Assembly: GCA_003233545.1 (NCBI GenBank)
Contig: QILZ01000375.1
Location: forward strand, 1-9,173
Reading direction: 5' to 3'
Length of the DNA stretch: 9,173 bases
Source of the DNA: Spirochaetales bacterium
GTDB taxonomy: Bacteria > Spirochaetota > Spirochaetia > SZUA-6
The number at the start of each line of letters is the position of its first letter. The stretch's first letter is position 1. The position numbers were made by a program, and so were the translations under genes. The notes beneath the pieces were generated by a model. It did no database searches, was not told where the DNA came from, and worked only from the letters and a program-made list of their open reading frames with translations. Positions 1 through 6,992 of this stretch are shown here, piece after piece.

Positions 1-833
1 GGCCGGAACGGGGGCAGGTCGGGGTCAGGAAAGTATCTGTAATCGTTTTCGCTCTCCTTTATCCGCATGCTTTCCGTAACATCCCTGTTTTCGTTCCAGA
101 GCCTCGTTTCCTGAGTAATGGAACCGCTTCTTTCTATTATTTCTGTCTGGCGCTCGATTTCATAGTTAAGAGCCTTTCGAACGAATTTAAAGGAATTTAA
201 GTTTTTTATCTCGACTTTTTTTCCAAGTCCCTTTCCCCTTAAGTTAACCGAAATATTTGCATCGCATCTTAAGGAACCCTCTTCCATGTTTCCGTCACAT
301 ACACCAAGATAACGAACCATTCTGCGGAAATTCTGCAGAAATAATTCCGCTTCTTCTCCCACTTCCAGGTCCGGCATTGTAACAATTTCGAGAAGCGGTA
401 CGCCTGTACGGTTAAAGTCGAGAAGAGATATATCTCCCGCATGTATCATCTTTCCCGCGTCTTCTTCGAGGTGGACCTCTCTTATTCTTACTCTTTTTTT
501 AATATTCCGGTATTTTAGGTCTATAAACCCGTCTGTTCCAACAGGTGAGCGGAACTGTGAAATCTGATAGTTTTTAGGCAGATCAGGATAAAAGTAGTTT
601 TTTCTTTCAAAAACAGCCATAGGATTAAGTTCACAATTTAAGGCGTAAGCAACGAGGTATGCCATCTCTATTGCTTTTTCATTTAAAGCGGGTAATACTC
701 CGGGGTATCCCATGCATACCGGGCAGATGTTTGTATTGGGTTCATCCCCGAATTCCGCTTTACATCCGCAGAAAACTTTTGTTTTTGTTAAAAGATGTAT
801 ATGAATTTCCAAACCCACGAATGATTGAAACAT
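1..833 (-). CDS. gatB: Aspartyl/glutamyl-tRNA amidotransferase subunit B, 3' end missing
   Basis: GatB is the kinase and tRNA-binding subunit of GatCAB. It phosphorylates the side chain of misacylated Glu-tRNA(Gln) or Asp-tRNA(Asn), then uses ammonia from GatA to make the amide. The first 277 codons are visible; the family is usually about 475-490 residues, so the tail and YqeY-like domains lie outside the window. Visible family motifs are a zinc-type cysteine set (C22, C24, C37, C40), ERKNYFYPDLPK near residue 80, HLEEDAGK near 125, DFNRTGVPLLEIV near 142, MEEGSLRCDANISV near 187, EIKNLNSF near 212 and DYRYFPDPDLPP at the window edge. The ATG at 833 is one base after the gatA stop, and a GGAG about 8 nt upstream fixes the start. 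It is translated as the third gene of gatCAB. No frameshift is seen. Identification is very secure. Confidence 0.97.
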   Translation of the reverse strand, partial: MFQSFVGLEIHIHLLTKTKVFCGCKAEFGDEPNTNICPVCMGYPGVLPALNEKAIEMAYLVAYALNCELNPMAVFERKNYFYPDLPKNYQISQFRSPVGTDGFIDLKYRNIKKRVRIREVHLEEDAGKMIHAGDISLLDFNRTGVPLLEIVTMPDLEVGEEAELFLQNFRRMVRYLGVCDGNMEEGSLRCDANISVNLRGKGLGKKVEIKNLNSFKFVRKALNYEIERQTEIIERSGSITQETRLWNENRDVTESMRIKESENDYRYFPDPDLPPFR

Positions 834-834
834 A

Positions 835-2259
835 CTATATACTCCGGTTAAGATAATTTTCAGCAGGGGAAGGAGAAGGGAAGACCTTTTCGTAATCCCC
901 GCACATGGAAAAGAGCAGCTTTTCTGCAAAAGCCGGGGCAAGGAGCTGCATTCCGACAGGCAGGCCCTCTTCTACGGCTGCCGGGAAAGAAACTGCCGGT
1001 ATTCCGGCAAGATTCGCGGTGGATGTAAAAATATCCGCCAGTTTCTGCGAAAAAGGATCCATCTCCTTACCGCCCGGTTTAAATGCAGGCCGGGGGTAAA
1101 CGGGCAGAAGAACGGCATCTACAGTTCCGAATGCTCTTTGTAAATCCTTTCTTATGGCAGTTCTTATCTTCTGTGCACGCAGGTAGTACTGTTCCTGAAA
1201 GCCCGACCGCAGAACGTATGTTCCCAGAAGAATTCTTAATTTTACCTCTTTTCCGAAGCCCCTGTTTCTCGAAGACAGCATTAACTCTTCCGGATTTTCT
1301 GCTGAGAAATCCCTTTCTCCGTACCGTATGCCGTCAAACCTGGCAAGATTGGCGCTTGCTTCTGCGGTGGCTATAACATAGTAAGCGGAAACGACATATT
1401 CCAGGGTGGGAAGGCTTATCTCCGATATGTCATATCCCATCTGCTTGTAATTTTTTATTGTGGAATCCAGGGTTTTCCGAACAGAGGGATAAAGCTCGAT
1501 GCTTTTTAATTCCTTTGGGAAACCTATTTTGGTAATTTTGCCGTTAAATGTTTTTTCTTCTGCCGGAAGTGAGGAATGATCATACGGATCCTCGCCGTGC
1601 ATTACTTTAAACACGTTTTTCAGCATGGAAACGGTTTTGGCTATTACACCTATAACCTCTAAAGAAGACGCATAGGCCACGAGTCCGAACCTGGAAACAG
1701 ATCCGTATGTAGGTTTTAAGCCGTAAACCCCGCAGAACGATGCGGGCTGGCGTATCGAACCTCCCGTATCACTTCCCAGTGCAAAGGGAACAAGCCCCGC
1801 TGCTACCGCTGCAGCGGAACCGCCGCTGGACCCCCCGGGAACACGTTTTAAGTCCCACGGGTTATGCGTTTGTGTAAAAGCCGAGTTTTCCGTCGACGAA
1901 CCCATGCCGAATTCATCCAAATTGGTTTTCCCCACTACTACAGCTCCGTTTTTCTGAAGTTTCGTTACGGCGGTTGCTGTATAAGGAGAAACGAAATTGG
2001 AGAGAATCTTTGAACCGCAGGTCAGCTTAAATGATTCTACGGCAATATTATCCTTTACTGCAAAAGGGATTCCCGAAAGTGTCTTATCTTCCGGTTTCGT
2101 TTCTGCTCCCTCTGCGGCAGCTTCCCTGTTAGACAGATTAATACCTTTTTCAGGATCAAATTCGAGAAAACACTTTATATTTTTATCTATCGATACTGCG
2201 GCTTCCTTCCACTTTTTAAATACTTCAGGATTAGATAGTATTTTATCCCACTCGGGCAT
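835..2259 (-). CDS. gatA: Aspartyl/glutamyl-tRNA amidotransferase subunit A
   Basis: GatA is the amidase-signature subunit that hydrolyses glutamine and channels ammonia to GatB. The product is 474 residues, normal for the family. The Ser-cisSer-Lys triad is visible as K69 (in FAVKDN), S144 (in PGGSSGGS) and S168 (in TGGSIRQPAS), with the spacing expected from characterised GatA. Other typical blocks are EASANLARFDGIRYG near 300-314, the D409-containing segment ahead of NLAG (D409 matches the glutamine-binding Asp), and LPVGMQLLAP near 433. The ATG at 2259 has AAAGGA about 8 nt upstream, and 25 nt separate it from the gatC stop. Its stop is one base from the gatB ATG, so translation is probably coupled. 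One oddity is that the segment usually written DQIGP after the nucleophile block reads EVIGV (residues 201-205). The catalytic residues are intact, so I expect an active enzyme. Confidence 0.97.
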   Translation of the reverse strand: MPEWDKILSNPEVFKKWKEAAVSIDKNIKCFLEFDPEKGINLSNREAAAEGAETKPEDKTLSGIPFAVKDNIAVESFKLTCGSKILSNFVSPYTATAVTKLQKNGAVVVGKTNLDEFGMGSSTENSAFTQTHNPWDLKRVPGGSSGGSAAAVAAGLVPFALGSDTGGSIRQPASFCGVYGLKPTYGSVSRFGLVAYASSLEVIGVIAKTVSMLKNVFKVMHGEDPYDHSSLPAEEKTFNGKITKIGFPKELKSIELYPSVRKTLDSTIKNYKQMGYDISEISLPTLEYVVSAYYVIATAEASANLARFDGIRYGERDFSAENPEELMLSSRNRGFGKEVKLRILLGTYVLRSGFQEQYYLRAQKIRTAIRKDLQRAFGTVDAVLLPVYPRPAFKPGGKEMDPFSQKLADIFTSTANLAGIPAVSFPAAVEEGLPVGMQLLAPAFAEKLLFSMCGDYEKVFPSPSPAENYLNRSI

Positions 2260-2284
2260 GATAAAGTTCCTTTACTGATTATTT

Positions 2285-2566
2285 TTAAAGTACATTGGGA
2301 GTAACAATAAAACGGTCTTCGAGTTCGGGGGCATTTTTTAGTATTTTATCTGAAGTTTGTTTTCCGGCAGCTATTTCATCTTTTCTGAGCCTGTTATCCT
2401 TAAGAAGAGCATGTGTTGTCGGCTCTGAATTTGCGACATCTACTTCCATCATTTTTTCAAAGTACTTAAGCATCCGGGATACGGCTTTTTCTAAATCTTC
2501 GGATTCTGTTTCCGAAAGTTTAAGCCTTGCCATGTATGCTGTTGTATAGAGTTCTTCTTTTTCCAT
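2285..2566 (-). CDS. gatC: Aspartyl/glutamyl-tRNA amidotransferase subunit C
   Basis: GatC is the small belt-like subunit that wraps the GatA-GatB interface and stabilises the complex. From the ATG at 2566 the product is 93 residues, typical for the family. It shows the N-terminal helix pattern EELYTTAYMARLKLSE, a central helical pair, and the C-terminal LRKDEIAAG...LKNAPELEDRFIVTPNVL block. Three starts are in frame: GTG at 2584, ATG at 2572 and ATG at 2566. I choose 2566 because family members have only a few residues before the EEL helix, and because a TTGACA-N17-TTTAAT promoter (2604 to 2576) places the transcript start near 2569-2566, downstream of the GTG. No Shine-Dalgarno sequence precedes any of the three, which fits a leaderless message. 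It is the first gene of gatCAB. Confidence 0.93.
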   Translation of the reverse strand: MEKEELYTTAYMARLKLSETESEDLEKAVSRMLKYFEKMMEVDVANSEPTTHALLKDNRLRKDEIAAGKQTSDKILKNAPELEDRFIVTPNVL

Positions 2567-2575
2567 GTGCATGAC

Positions 2576-2604
2576 ATTAAACACGGGAGTTCTTTATGTG
2601 TCAA
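2576..2604 (-). promoter_or_regulatory. Promoter of gatCAB (sigma70-type)
   Basis: On the minus strand TTGACA (2604-2599) is followed after 17 nt by TTTAAT (2581-2576), one mismatch from TATAAT. The DNA upstream of the -35 (2605-2640) is rich in A and T tracts, like an UP element. The expected +1 is about 2569-2566, at the gatC ATG. This is a sequence match only, with no transcript evidence. Confidence 0.62.
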
Positions 2605-2637
2605 GACTTTAAATAAAAACTTAAAAAAAGAAAAAGC

Positions 2638-2666
2638 TTGACTTACGATGAAATCCGTACTTATAT
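2638..2666 (+). promoter_or_regulatory. Possible upstream plus-strand promoter
   Basis: TTGACT (2638-2643) is followed after 17 nt by TTATAT (2661-2666) within the AT-rich divergent intergenic region. It could be a second promoter for the glycosidase gene, with a leader of roughly 130 nt. In DNA this AT-rich such matches arise easily by chance, so support is weak. Confidence 0.22.
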
Positions 2667-2750
2667 TTTTAAAATTCGGTATGATAGAATACTTAAAATA
2701 TGAACTGAGTTAAATTGATAATGGTATAAAAAATCCGAAAAAAAAATAAA

Positions 2751-2778
2751 TTGACTCCTGATTTTTGAATGGTACAAT
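2751..2778 (+). promoter_or_regulatory. Promoter of the glycosidase gene (sigma70-type)
   Basis: TTGACT (2751-2756) lies 16 nt from TACAAT (2773-2778), each one mismatch from consensus. A-tracts at 2728-2750, including a run of nine A, sit directly upstream and resemble an UP element. The predicted +1 is about 2785, giving a leader of about 18 nt that still contains the AAGGAG ribosome-binding site. Confidence 0.6.
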
Positions 2779-2802
2779 AGTGCATGTGCATAAGGAGAAA
2801 TT

Positions 2803-4224
2803 GTGGCAAAAAAAGAATTTCCTAAGGTTCATTTTTATGATCAGGACCTTATTGATATGTATGACGGCACATGGCGATGGTTCGATGATTTCTGGCAGAA
2901 GGGAAATGATAAGAATGGTTTTGAATCCAGATATTTAAACTATCCCGGCAGCGGTAGAATTAATCAATTCGAAGCATGTTTTTCCACCTTTTCACTGGTT
3001 TACAGTAACAGGAACTATCCGGTAGTTTCGCTTCTCGATAACTTTTATTCCAAACAGGAGGAAGGCGGAGCAATAAGGGGGGAATACAGCGAGGAAGACG
3101 GGAAACCTGTTTTTACAGAGAGCAATCCGGAGGGAGTACTACCCCCGCTGTTTTCCTGGGCGGAGTATAATATCTACCATAAACTCGGGCTTAAAAAGCG
3201 GGTGCGTGAAATTATGCCTGCTCTTGAGAGATATTTTACATGGGTAGAAAAGACTTTTAGAAAAGAGAACGGATTGTACTCCGTGCCGCTGTCTGCTACG
3301 ATGATGATCAATTCTCCCCGTGGAGATATGGTTTATCCTGTGGATTTTAATGCACAGCAGGCGATAAATGCATTGTACATGTCCGCATTGGGTGAAATTC
3401 TAAATGATAAAGAGATCAGCTACAGGTATAAGCGTGCGTTTTTCTCCATAAAGACGCGTATCAATTCGAAGATGTGGGACAAAGAGAGCAGGTTCTACTA
3501 TGATTTAAATGGTGATGAGAAACAGATAAAAGTAAAAACAATTGCTTCCTTCTGGACATTACTTGCGGAAATTCCAAACGAGGACAGATCCGAAGGATTG
3601 ATAGAACATTTAATTAATCCCGAAGAATTTGCCCTGGAAAACCCTATTCCGAGCCTGTCTGCGGATGATCCGAAATATGATAGATTCGGCGAAGGCTTCC
3701 ATGGATCCGTATTTCCTCCTTTTAACTATATGATTATGAAAGGTCTGGAGAAGTACAGAAAGTTCGACCTTTCCAGGGAGTTTGCACTCCGGCACCTGTA
3801 TTCGGTTCTGGACGGACTCCATCCGGAAGGAAATTATCAGGGTTCACTCTGGGAGGCTTATGCTCCCCAGCATGAGGGCCCTGCGAAGTGGAGTAATAAT
3901 AAGAATTTCCCGCGTTCCATGTTTTTACCCTATGCTGCCGTATCTACGATTACTCTTACAATAGAAAATATTCTCGGGTTCTATATTTCGCTTCCAAGGA
4001 AAACCGTAGACTGGACAATACCGACACTCGAGATTATGGGAATCGAAAATCTCGGATTAAAAAGAAATATGATTACAATCCTGAGCAATAAAAGCGGACG
4101 GGGCTGGGAGATAAGACTTAAATCCGAGAAACTCTACTACCTTACCATCAATATTCTGGATTCGAAAAAGAAAACACTTCCCATACCATCCGGCAAATGC
4201 TCGATACTCATAGATAAGCTTTAG
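2803..4224 (+). CDS. Trehalase / GH63-like (MGH1-like) glycosidase with altered active site
   Basis: The 473-residue protein has no signal peptide and should be cytosolic. It resembles the (alpha/alpha)6-barrel glycosidases related to GH37, GH63 and mannosylglycerate hydrolase. Recognisable blocks are LPPLFSWAEYNIY (113-125), NSPRGDMVYPVDFNAQQ (170-186), MWDKESRFYYD (224-234), HGSVFPPFNYMIMKGLEKY (300-318) and LWEAYAPQ (349-356). E351 is the likely general base. The substrate is unknown; alpha-linked glucosides such as trehalose, kojibiose or glucosylglycerate are possible. The general-acid Asp normally found just before NSPR (GMDNSPR-like) is Ile169 here, and the usual WDxxF block near residue 57 reads FEACF. 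The start is GTG at 2803, with AAGGAG 5 nt upstream. The gene stands alone, divergent from gatCAB and convergent with recR, with no transporter or regulator beside it. Fold assignment is fairly sure; activity is not. Confidence 0.82.
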   Translation: MAKKEFPKVHFYDQDLIDMYDGTWRWFDDFWQKGNDKNGFESRYLNYPGSGRINQFEACFSTFSLVYSNRNYPVVSLLDNFYSKQEEGGAIRGEYSEEDGKPVFTESNPEGVLPPLFSWAEYNIYHKLGLKKRVREIMPALERYFTWVEKTFRKENGLYSVPLSATMMINSPRGDMVYPVDFNAQQAINALYMSALGEILNDKEISYRYKRAFFSIKTRINSKMWDKESRFYYDLNGDEKQIKVKTIASFWTLLAEIPNEDRSEGLIEHLINPEEFALENPIPSLSADDPKYDRFGEGFHGSVFPPFNYMIMKGLEKYRKFDLSREFALRHLYSVLDGLHPEGNYQGSLWEAYAPQHEGPAKWSNNKNFPRSMFLPYAAVSTITLTIENILGFYISLPRKTVDWTIPTLEIMGIENLGLKRNMITILSNKSGRGWEIRLKSEKLYYLTINILDSKKKTLPIPSGKCSILIDKL

Positions 4225-4300
4225 ATTTAAACATACTTTTTTCGTAATAATTTTAGCCTGCTTATGCGGAAATTATACAACCGCGATAGGTGATAATTCT

Positions 4301-4897
4301 TTACAGCCTGTTTCTGCCCTGAATCGCCCTGGCAAGAGTAAGTCTGTCCGTGTACTCAAGATCACCTCCGACAGGTATGCCGAGGGCAAGGCGCGTTAAT
4401 ATGATGCCGGAACCTTTAAGATTTTTTAGTATTTCAGCTATATACTGGGCTGTTGTTTCTCCCTCTATCGTCGGATTGGTTGCAATAATTATTTCCTTTA
4501 TATCATGTTCGGAAACTCGTCTTATAAGCTCCTTTATCTTAAGGTCTTTCGGTCCTATTCCGTCTATGGGTGAAAGAGCTCCGGAAAGGACGTGGTACAG
4601 GCCGTGGTACTCGTTTGTTGCCTCTATTGTCAGAATGTCTTTCGGTGTTTCTACAACACAGATCGAATGCCTGTCTCTTCCCTGATCCGTGCATATGTTA
4701 CACGGGTCTGTCTCGGTGTAGTTTCCGCATATACTGCAGGTTCTGATTTTATTCTTTACGTCTTTTAAATTATCCGCAAGTACATCTGCAAAACTGCGGT
4801 CCGTTTTTAGAATGTAATATGCTATACGTGATGCACTCTTTCTTCCGATCCCCGGAAGTTTCGAGAGATTTTCTATAAGAATATCAAGAACATTCAT
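4301..4897 (-). CDS. recR: Recombination mediator protein RecR
   Basis: RecR works with RecO (and RecF) to load RecA onto SSB-coated single-stranded DNA during gap repair. The 198-residue length is standard. In order it shows a helix-hairpin-helix (LSKLPGIGRKSASRIAYYIL, 11-30), a C4 zinc finger (C54, C57, C66, C69), a Toprim domain starting at VVETPKD with E83 and continuing through HGLYHVLSGALSPIDGIGP, ATNPTIEGETTA (140-150), and the C-terminal block TRLALGIPVGGDLEYTD. The ATG at 4897 lies 18 nt after the ybaB stop and is preceded by a modest GGTG ribosome-binding site. It is the last gene of the tRNA-SRP-dnaX-ybaB-recR unit. I see no convincing terminator in the 76 bp separating it from the convergent glycosidase gene. 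Confidence 0.97.
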   Translation of the reverse strand: MNVLDILIENLSKLPGIGRKSASRIAYYILKTDRSFADVLADNLKDVKNKIRTCSICGNYTETDPCNICTDQGRDRHSICVVETPKDILTIEATNEYHGLYHVLSGALSPIDGIGPKDLKIKELIRRVSEHDIKEIIIATNPTIEGETTAQYIAEILKNLKGSGIILTRLALGIPVGGDLEYTDRLTLARAIQGRNRL

Positions 4898-4915
4898 ACT
4901 ATATGCACCGGCAGA

Positions 4916-5239
4916 TTACATTCCCAGTAAACCGGGCGGAAGGTCTATTCCGCCTGTAAGCGACGACATTTCTTCGCGAAGTTTTTCTTTAATCTTATGC
5001 ATAGCGTCCGTAAAAGCCGCAAGAACAAGATCTTCGAGCATCCGGATATCATCGGGATCCACAGCTTCTTTAGATATCTGCACCGAAAGAACCTCCATCT
5101 GCCCGTTTATCATTATTCTGACCATATCACCGCCGGATGTTCCTTCGACAGTAATGGTTTTCATCTTTTCCTGTATTTCGCCCATTTTACCCTGCATATC
5201 CTGAAACTGCTTTAATAAATCAAATGGATTCATACTCAT
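4916..5239 (-). CDS. ybaB: YbaB/EbfC family nucleoid-associated protein
   Basis: This is a small DNA-binding dimer of the YbaB/EbfC family, 107 residues, normal length. It has the N-terminal helix MNPFDLLKQFQDMQGKMGEIQEKM, followed by a GTSGGDMVRIMINGQMEVLSVQI beta-sheet block and a C-terminal helix ending in a glycine-rich GGIDLPPGLLGM tail. In Borrelia the EbfC homologue binds DNA and affects gene expression; elsewhere the role is mostly nucleoid-associated. The ATG at 5239 is preceded by GGGAG about 10 nt upstream, embedded in the last codons of dnaX, and the intergenic gap is only 5 nt. A second in-frame ATG (5233) is farther from that site and less likely. The dnaX-ybaB-recR order is conserved widely in bacteria and supports all three calls. 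Confidence 0.95.
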   Translation of the reverse strand: MSMNPFDLLKQFQDMQGKMGEIQEKMKTITVEGTSGGDMVRIMINGQMEVLSVQISKEAVDPDDIRMLEDLVLAAFTDAMHKIKEKLREEMSSLTGGIDLPPGLLGM

Positions 5240-5244
5240 ACTAT

Positions 5245-6852
5245 TTATTCTCCCTTTACAATTTCACCTCTGAATATTCTCTGAAGCATCTGTACACGTT
5301 CGTCGTTAAGAGCTTTTTTTTCCGCACTTTCTTTGTTAAAAAGGACTTCTATGCTGTACTGTTTGTCTATACGTTCCTTTAATTTACCGGTTATAAATTC
5401 CCTGTCTTTAAGGACCATTTCTCCCGAAAACCTGTTTTTAATGTCATAACTTAAGATGATCCTATTCTCTTTACTTCTTACGGAATCCGCCTTTTCCAGA
5501 GCCGATACAAGCGTTAAACGTTCCTTTTTTATTGAGCTTATGATCTGCCCGAGAAGATCGCTGTCCGTATCTTTGTATGTTTCCGGCAGTGCCGTATCTT
5601 CCTTTTTCGCTCGTTTTTCACGTTTCCGTTTATTCGTTAAAAACTGCTCATCTTTATCTGTTTCGCCGGTTTTATCGTGTAAAGAAATCTCTGCAGGTTT
5701 ATGTTTAACAGGATTCAGTTCTTTTTTAAGTTCTTCGACCCTGTTGATAACTTCTTCTCGGGTGATAAGATGTTTCAGCCTGGACAGCCGTGTTAAAACC
5801 AGTTCTAATTCGAATTTCTGGTTTATTGTATATCTTAATTTTCTGTATAGTTCCAGTAGAATATCTACGGCTTTTTCGAGTTGTTCGGGCGTATAGGTAT
5901 TAACAACGGATATTGGAATACTATCCTTCGAATACCCTATAATCGATTCTTTTTCTATGCCCAGCCTTAAAAATAGAAGACTTCTGAAATACTCTGTAAG
6001 GTCGATCACGAACTGGTCCACAGAAATGCCTGTATTTAGAGTATCGTTAGAATATTCAAGGAGAAGTTTGGGGTTTTCCGCAGTAATAAACTCCATGAGT
6101 TTATTCATCTCCCCGAGTCCCACGGTACCGAGTTTCTCTTTGATGTTTTCCATGGTAACAGAACCCTCGGAGAAAGATACTACCTGATCGAAGATGGTGT
6201 ATGCATCCCTTAAGGAACCTGAGGATTCTTTTGCAATCCATAGAAGAGCGTTATGATCTATTGTAATATTAGATTCCTCTGCGGCTCTGATAAGTTTTTT
6301 CTGTATATCATCGATCGATAAAAGCCGGAACCTGTACTGCTGGCACCTGGATCTGATCGTTGCGGGAACCTTATGAATTTCCGTTGTAGCAAAGATAAAA
6401 ACAATATACGGAGGAGGTTCTTCGATTGTTTTGAGTAAAGCATTAAAGGCGCTGTTGGAAAGCATATGAACTTCATCGATTATGTAAATCTTGTAGCGTG
6501 AGCTGTTAGGAGCAAACAGGACTTCGTCCTTTATCTCGCGTACATCGTTTACGCTTGTGTTGGAGGCACCGTCTATCTCTATAACGTCGAGCGAATTACC
6601 GGCTGCGATCTCCTTACATGAATTGCACGTCCCGCACGGTGAAGTTGTCGGGCCATTTTCGCAGTTAAGAGATTTCGCGAGAATTCGTGCGGCTGAGGTT
6701 TTCCCGACACCCCTTGGTCCGGAGAAGAGATATGCATGTGCTATTCGTCCCTGTTCGATGGAATTTTTTAGGGTAGTAACTATGAATTCCTGGCCTATAA
6801 GTTCATCGAAAACCCGGGGACGTTTTTTTGTAGCTGTCACTTCGTATGTCAT
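5245..6852 (-). CDS. dnaX: DNA polymerase III subunit gamma/tau
   Basis: DnaX is the ATPase of the clamp loader, which opens and loads the beta clamp and links polymerase to helicase. From ATG 6852 the product is 535 residues. It shows Walker A GPRGVGKT (45-52), the zinc module (C64, C73, C76, C79), Walker B IIDEVH (124-129), sensor 1 in FATTE (154-158), the SRC arginine finger (168-170) and sensor 2 R215 in GSLRDA. A basic, low-complexity linker (about 385-430) precedes a short C-terminal domain, so this is a tau-like form. The reading frame stays open upstream to 7137 but runs through the SRP RNA and a tRNA; MTYEVTATKKRPRVFDELIGQ is the normal family N-terminus. GAGGGG at 6868-6863 is the only ribosome-binding candidate, and it lies inside the SRP RNA closing stem. 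ybaB follows after 5 nt. Confidence 0.97.
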   Translation of the reverse strand: MTYEVTATKKRPRVFDELIGQEFIVTTLKNSIEQGRIAHAYLFSGPRGVGKTSAARILAKSLNCENGPTTSPCGTCNSCKEIAAGNSLDVIEIDGASNTSVNDVREIKDEVLFAPNSSRYKIYIIDEVHMLSNSAFNALLKTIEEPPPYIVFIFATTEIHKVPATIRSRCQQYRFRLLSIDDIQKKLIRAAEESNITIDHNALLWIAKESSGSLRDAYTIFDQVVSFSEGSVTMENIKEKLGTVGLGEMNKLMEFITAENPKLLLEYSNDTLNTGISVDQFVIDLTEYFRSLLFLRLGIEKESIIGYSKDSIPISVVNTYTPEQLEKAVDILLELYRKLRYTINQKFELELVLTRLSRLKHLITREEVINRVEELKKELNPVKHKPAEISLHDKTGETDKDEQFLTNKRKREKRAKKEDTALPETYKDTDSDLLGQIISSIKKERLTLVSALEKADSVRSKENRIILSYDIKNRFSGEMVLKDREFITGKLKERIDKQYSIEVLFNKESAEKKALNDERVQMLQRIFRGEIVKGE

Positions 6853-6862
6853 AATTTTTAGA

Positions 6863-6988
6863 CCCCTCGGGCAAAGGTTAAGCAGATTACGGCTCATCAA
6901 CAATTCACTTACCGCTGCTACCTTCCGGTCCTGACGGGGTTGGGTGAACGTCGATAGCGTAGTGCCTAACCTTATGCTGCCAAAGGGG
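6863..6988 (-). ncRNA. ffs: Signal recognition particle RNA, small 4.5S type
   Basis: The apical domain is unmistakable: GTCAGGACCGGAAGGTAGCAGC, written here as GTCAGGACC, a GGAA tetraloop, then GGT and AGCAGC, on the minus strand around 6933-6912. Compared with the E. coli core, the pair flanking the loop has changed on both sides (UCC/GGA to ACC/GGU), a compensatory change. Flanking arms pair: GTTCAC with GTGAAT, ATCGAC with GTTGAT, TACG with CGTA, AAGGTTA with TAACCTT, GGCA with TGCC, and probably an outer CCCC (6988-6985) with GGGG (6866-6863). No Alu domain is present. If the outer CCCC/GGGG stem is excluded the RNA spans 6870-6981 (112 nt). It binds Ffh and acts in co-translational membrane targeting. 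It lies between tRNA-Ser(GGA) and dnaX, as scr does in B. subtilis. Confidence 0.93.
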
Positions 6989-6992
6989 ATAA

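Noticed and set aside
905..2278. Several plus-strand ORFs opposite gatA
   Set aside because: They are antisense shadows of a fully conserved gene, with no ribosome-binding sites or family resemblance.
2567..2584. GTG at 2584 as the gatC start
   Set aside because: It lies between the -35 and -10 boxes of the promoter, has no ribosome-binding site, and gives an N-terminus longer than the family usually has.
4247..4276. Inverted repeat ATAATTT / AAATTAT between the glycosidase gene and recR as a bidirectional terminator
   Set aside because: The stem is only 7 bp of A-T pairs around a 16-nt loop and lacks a GC core next to a T run. I see no convincing terminator in 4225-4300.
5600..5612. GCG AAA AAG in dnaX, resembling the E. 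coli gamma frameshift site
   Set aside because: The heptamer is G AAA AAG, not A AAA AAG, and neither alternative frame meets a stop within the next dozen codons, so a short gamma product is not supported.
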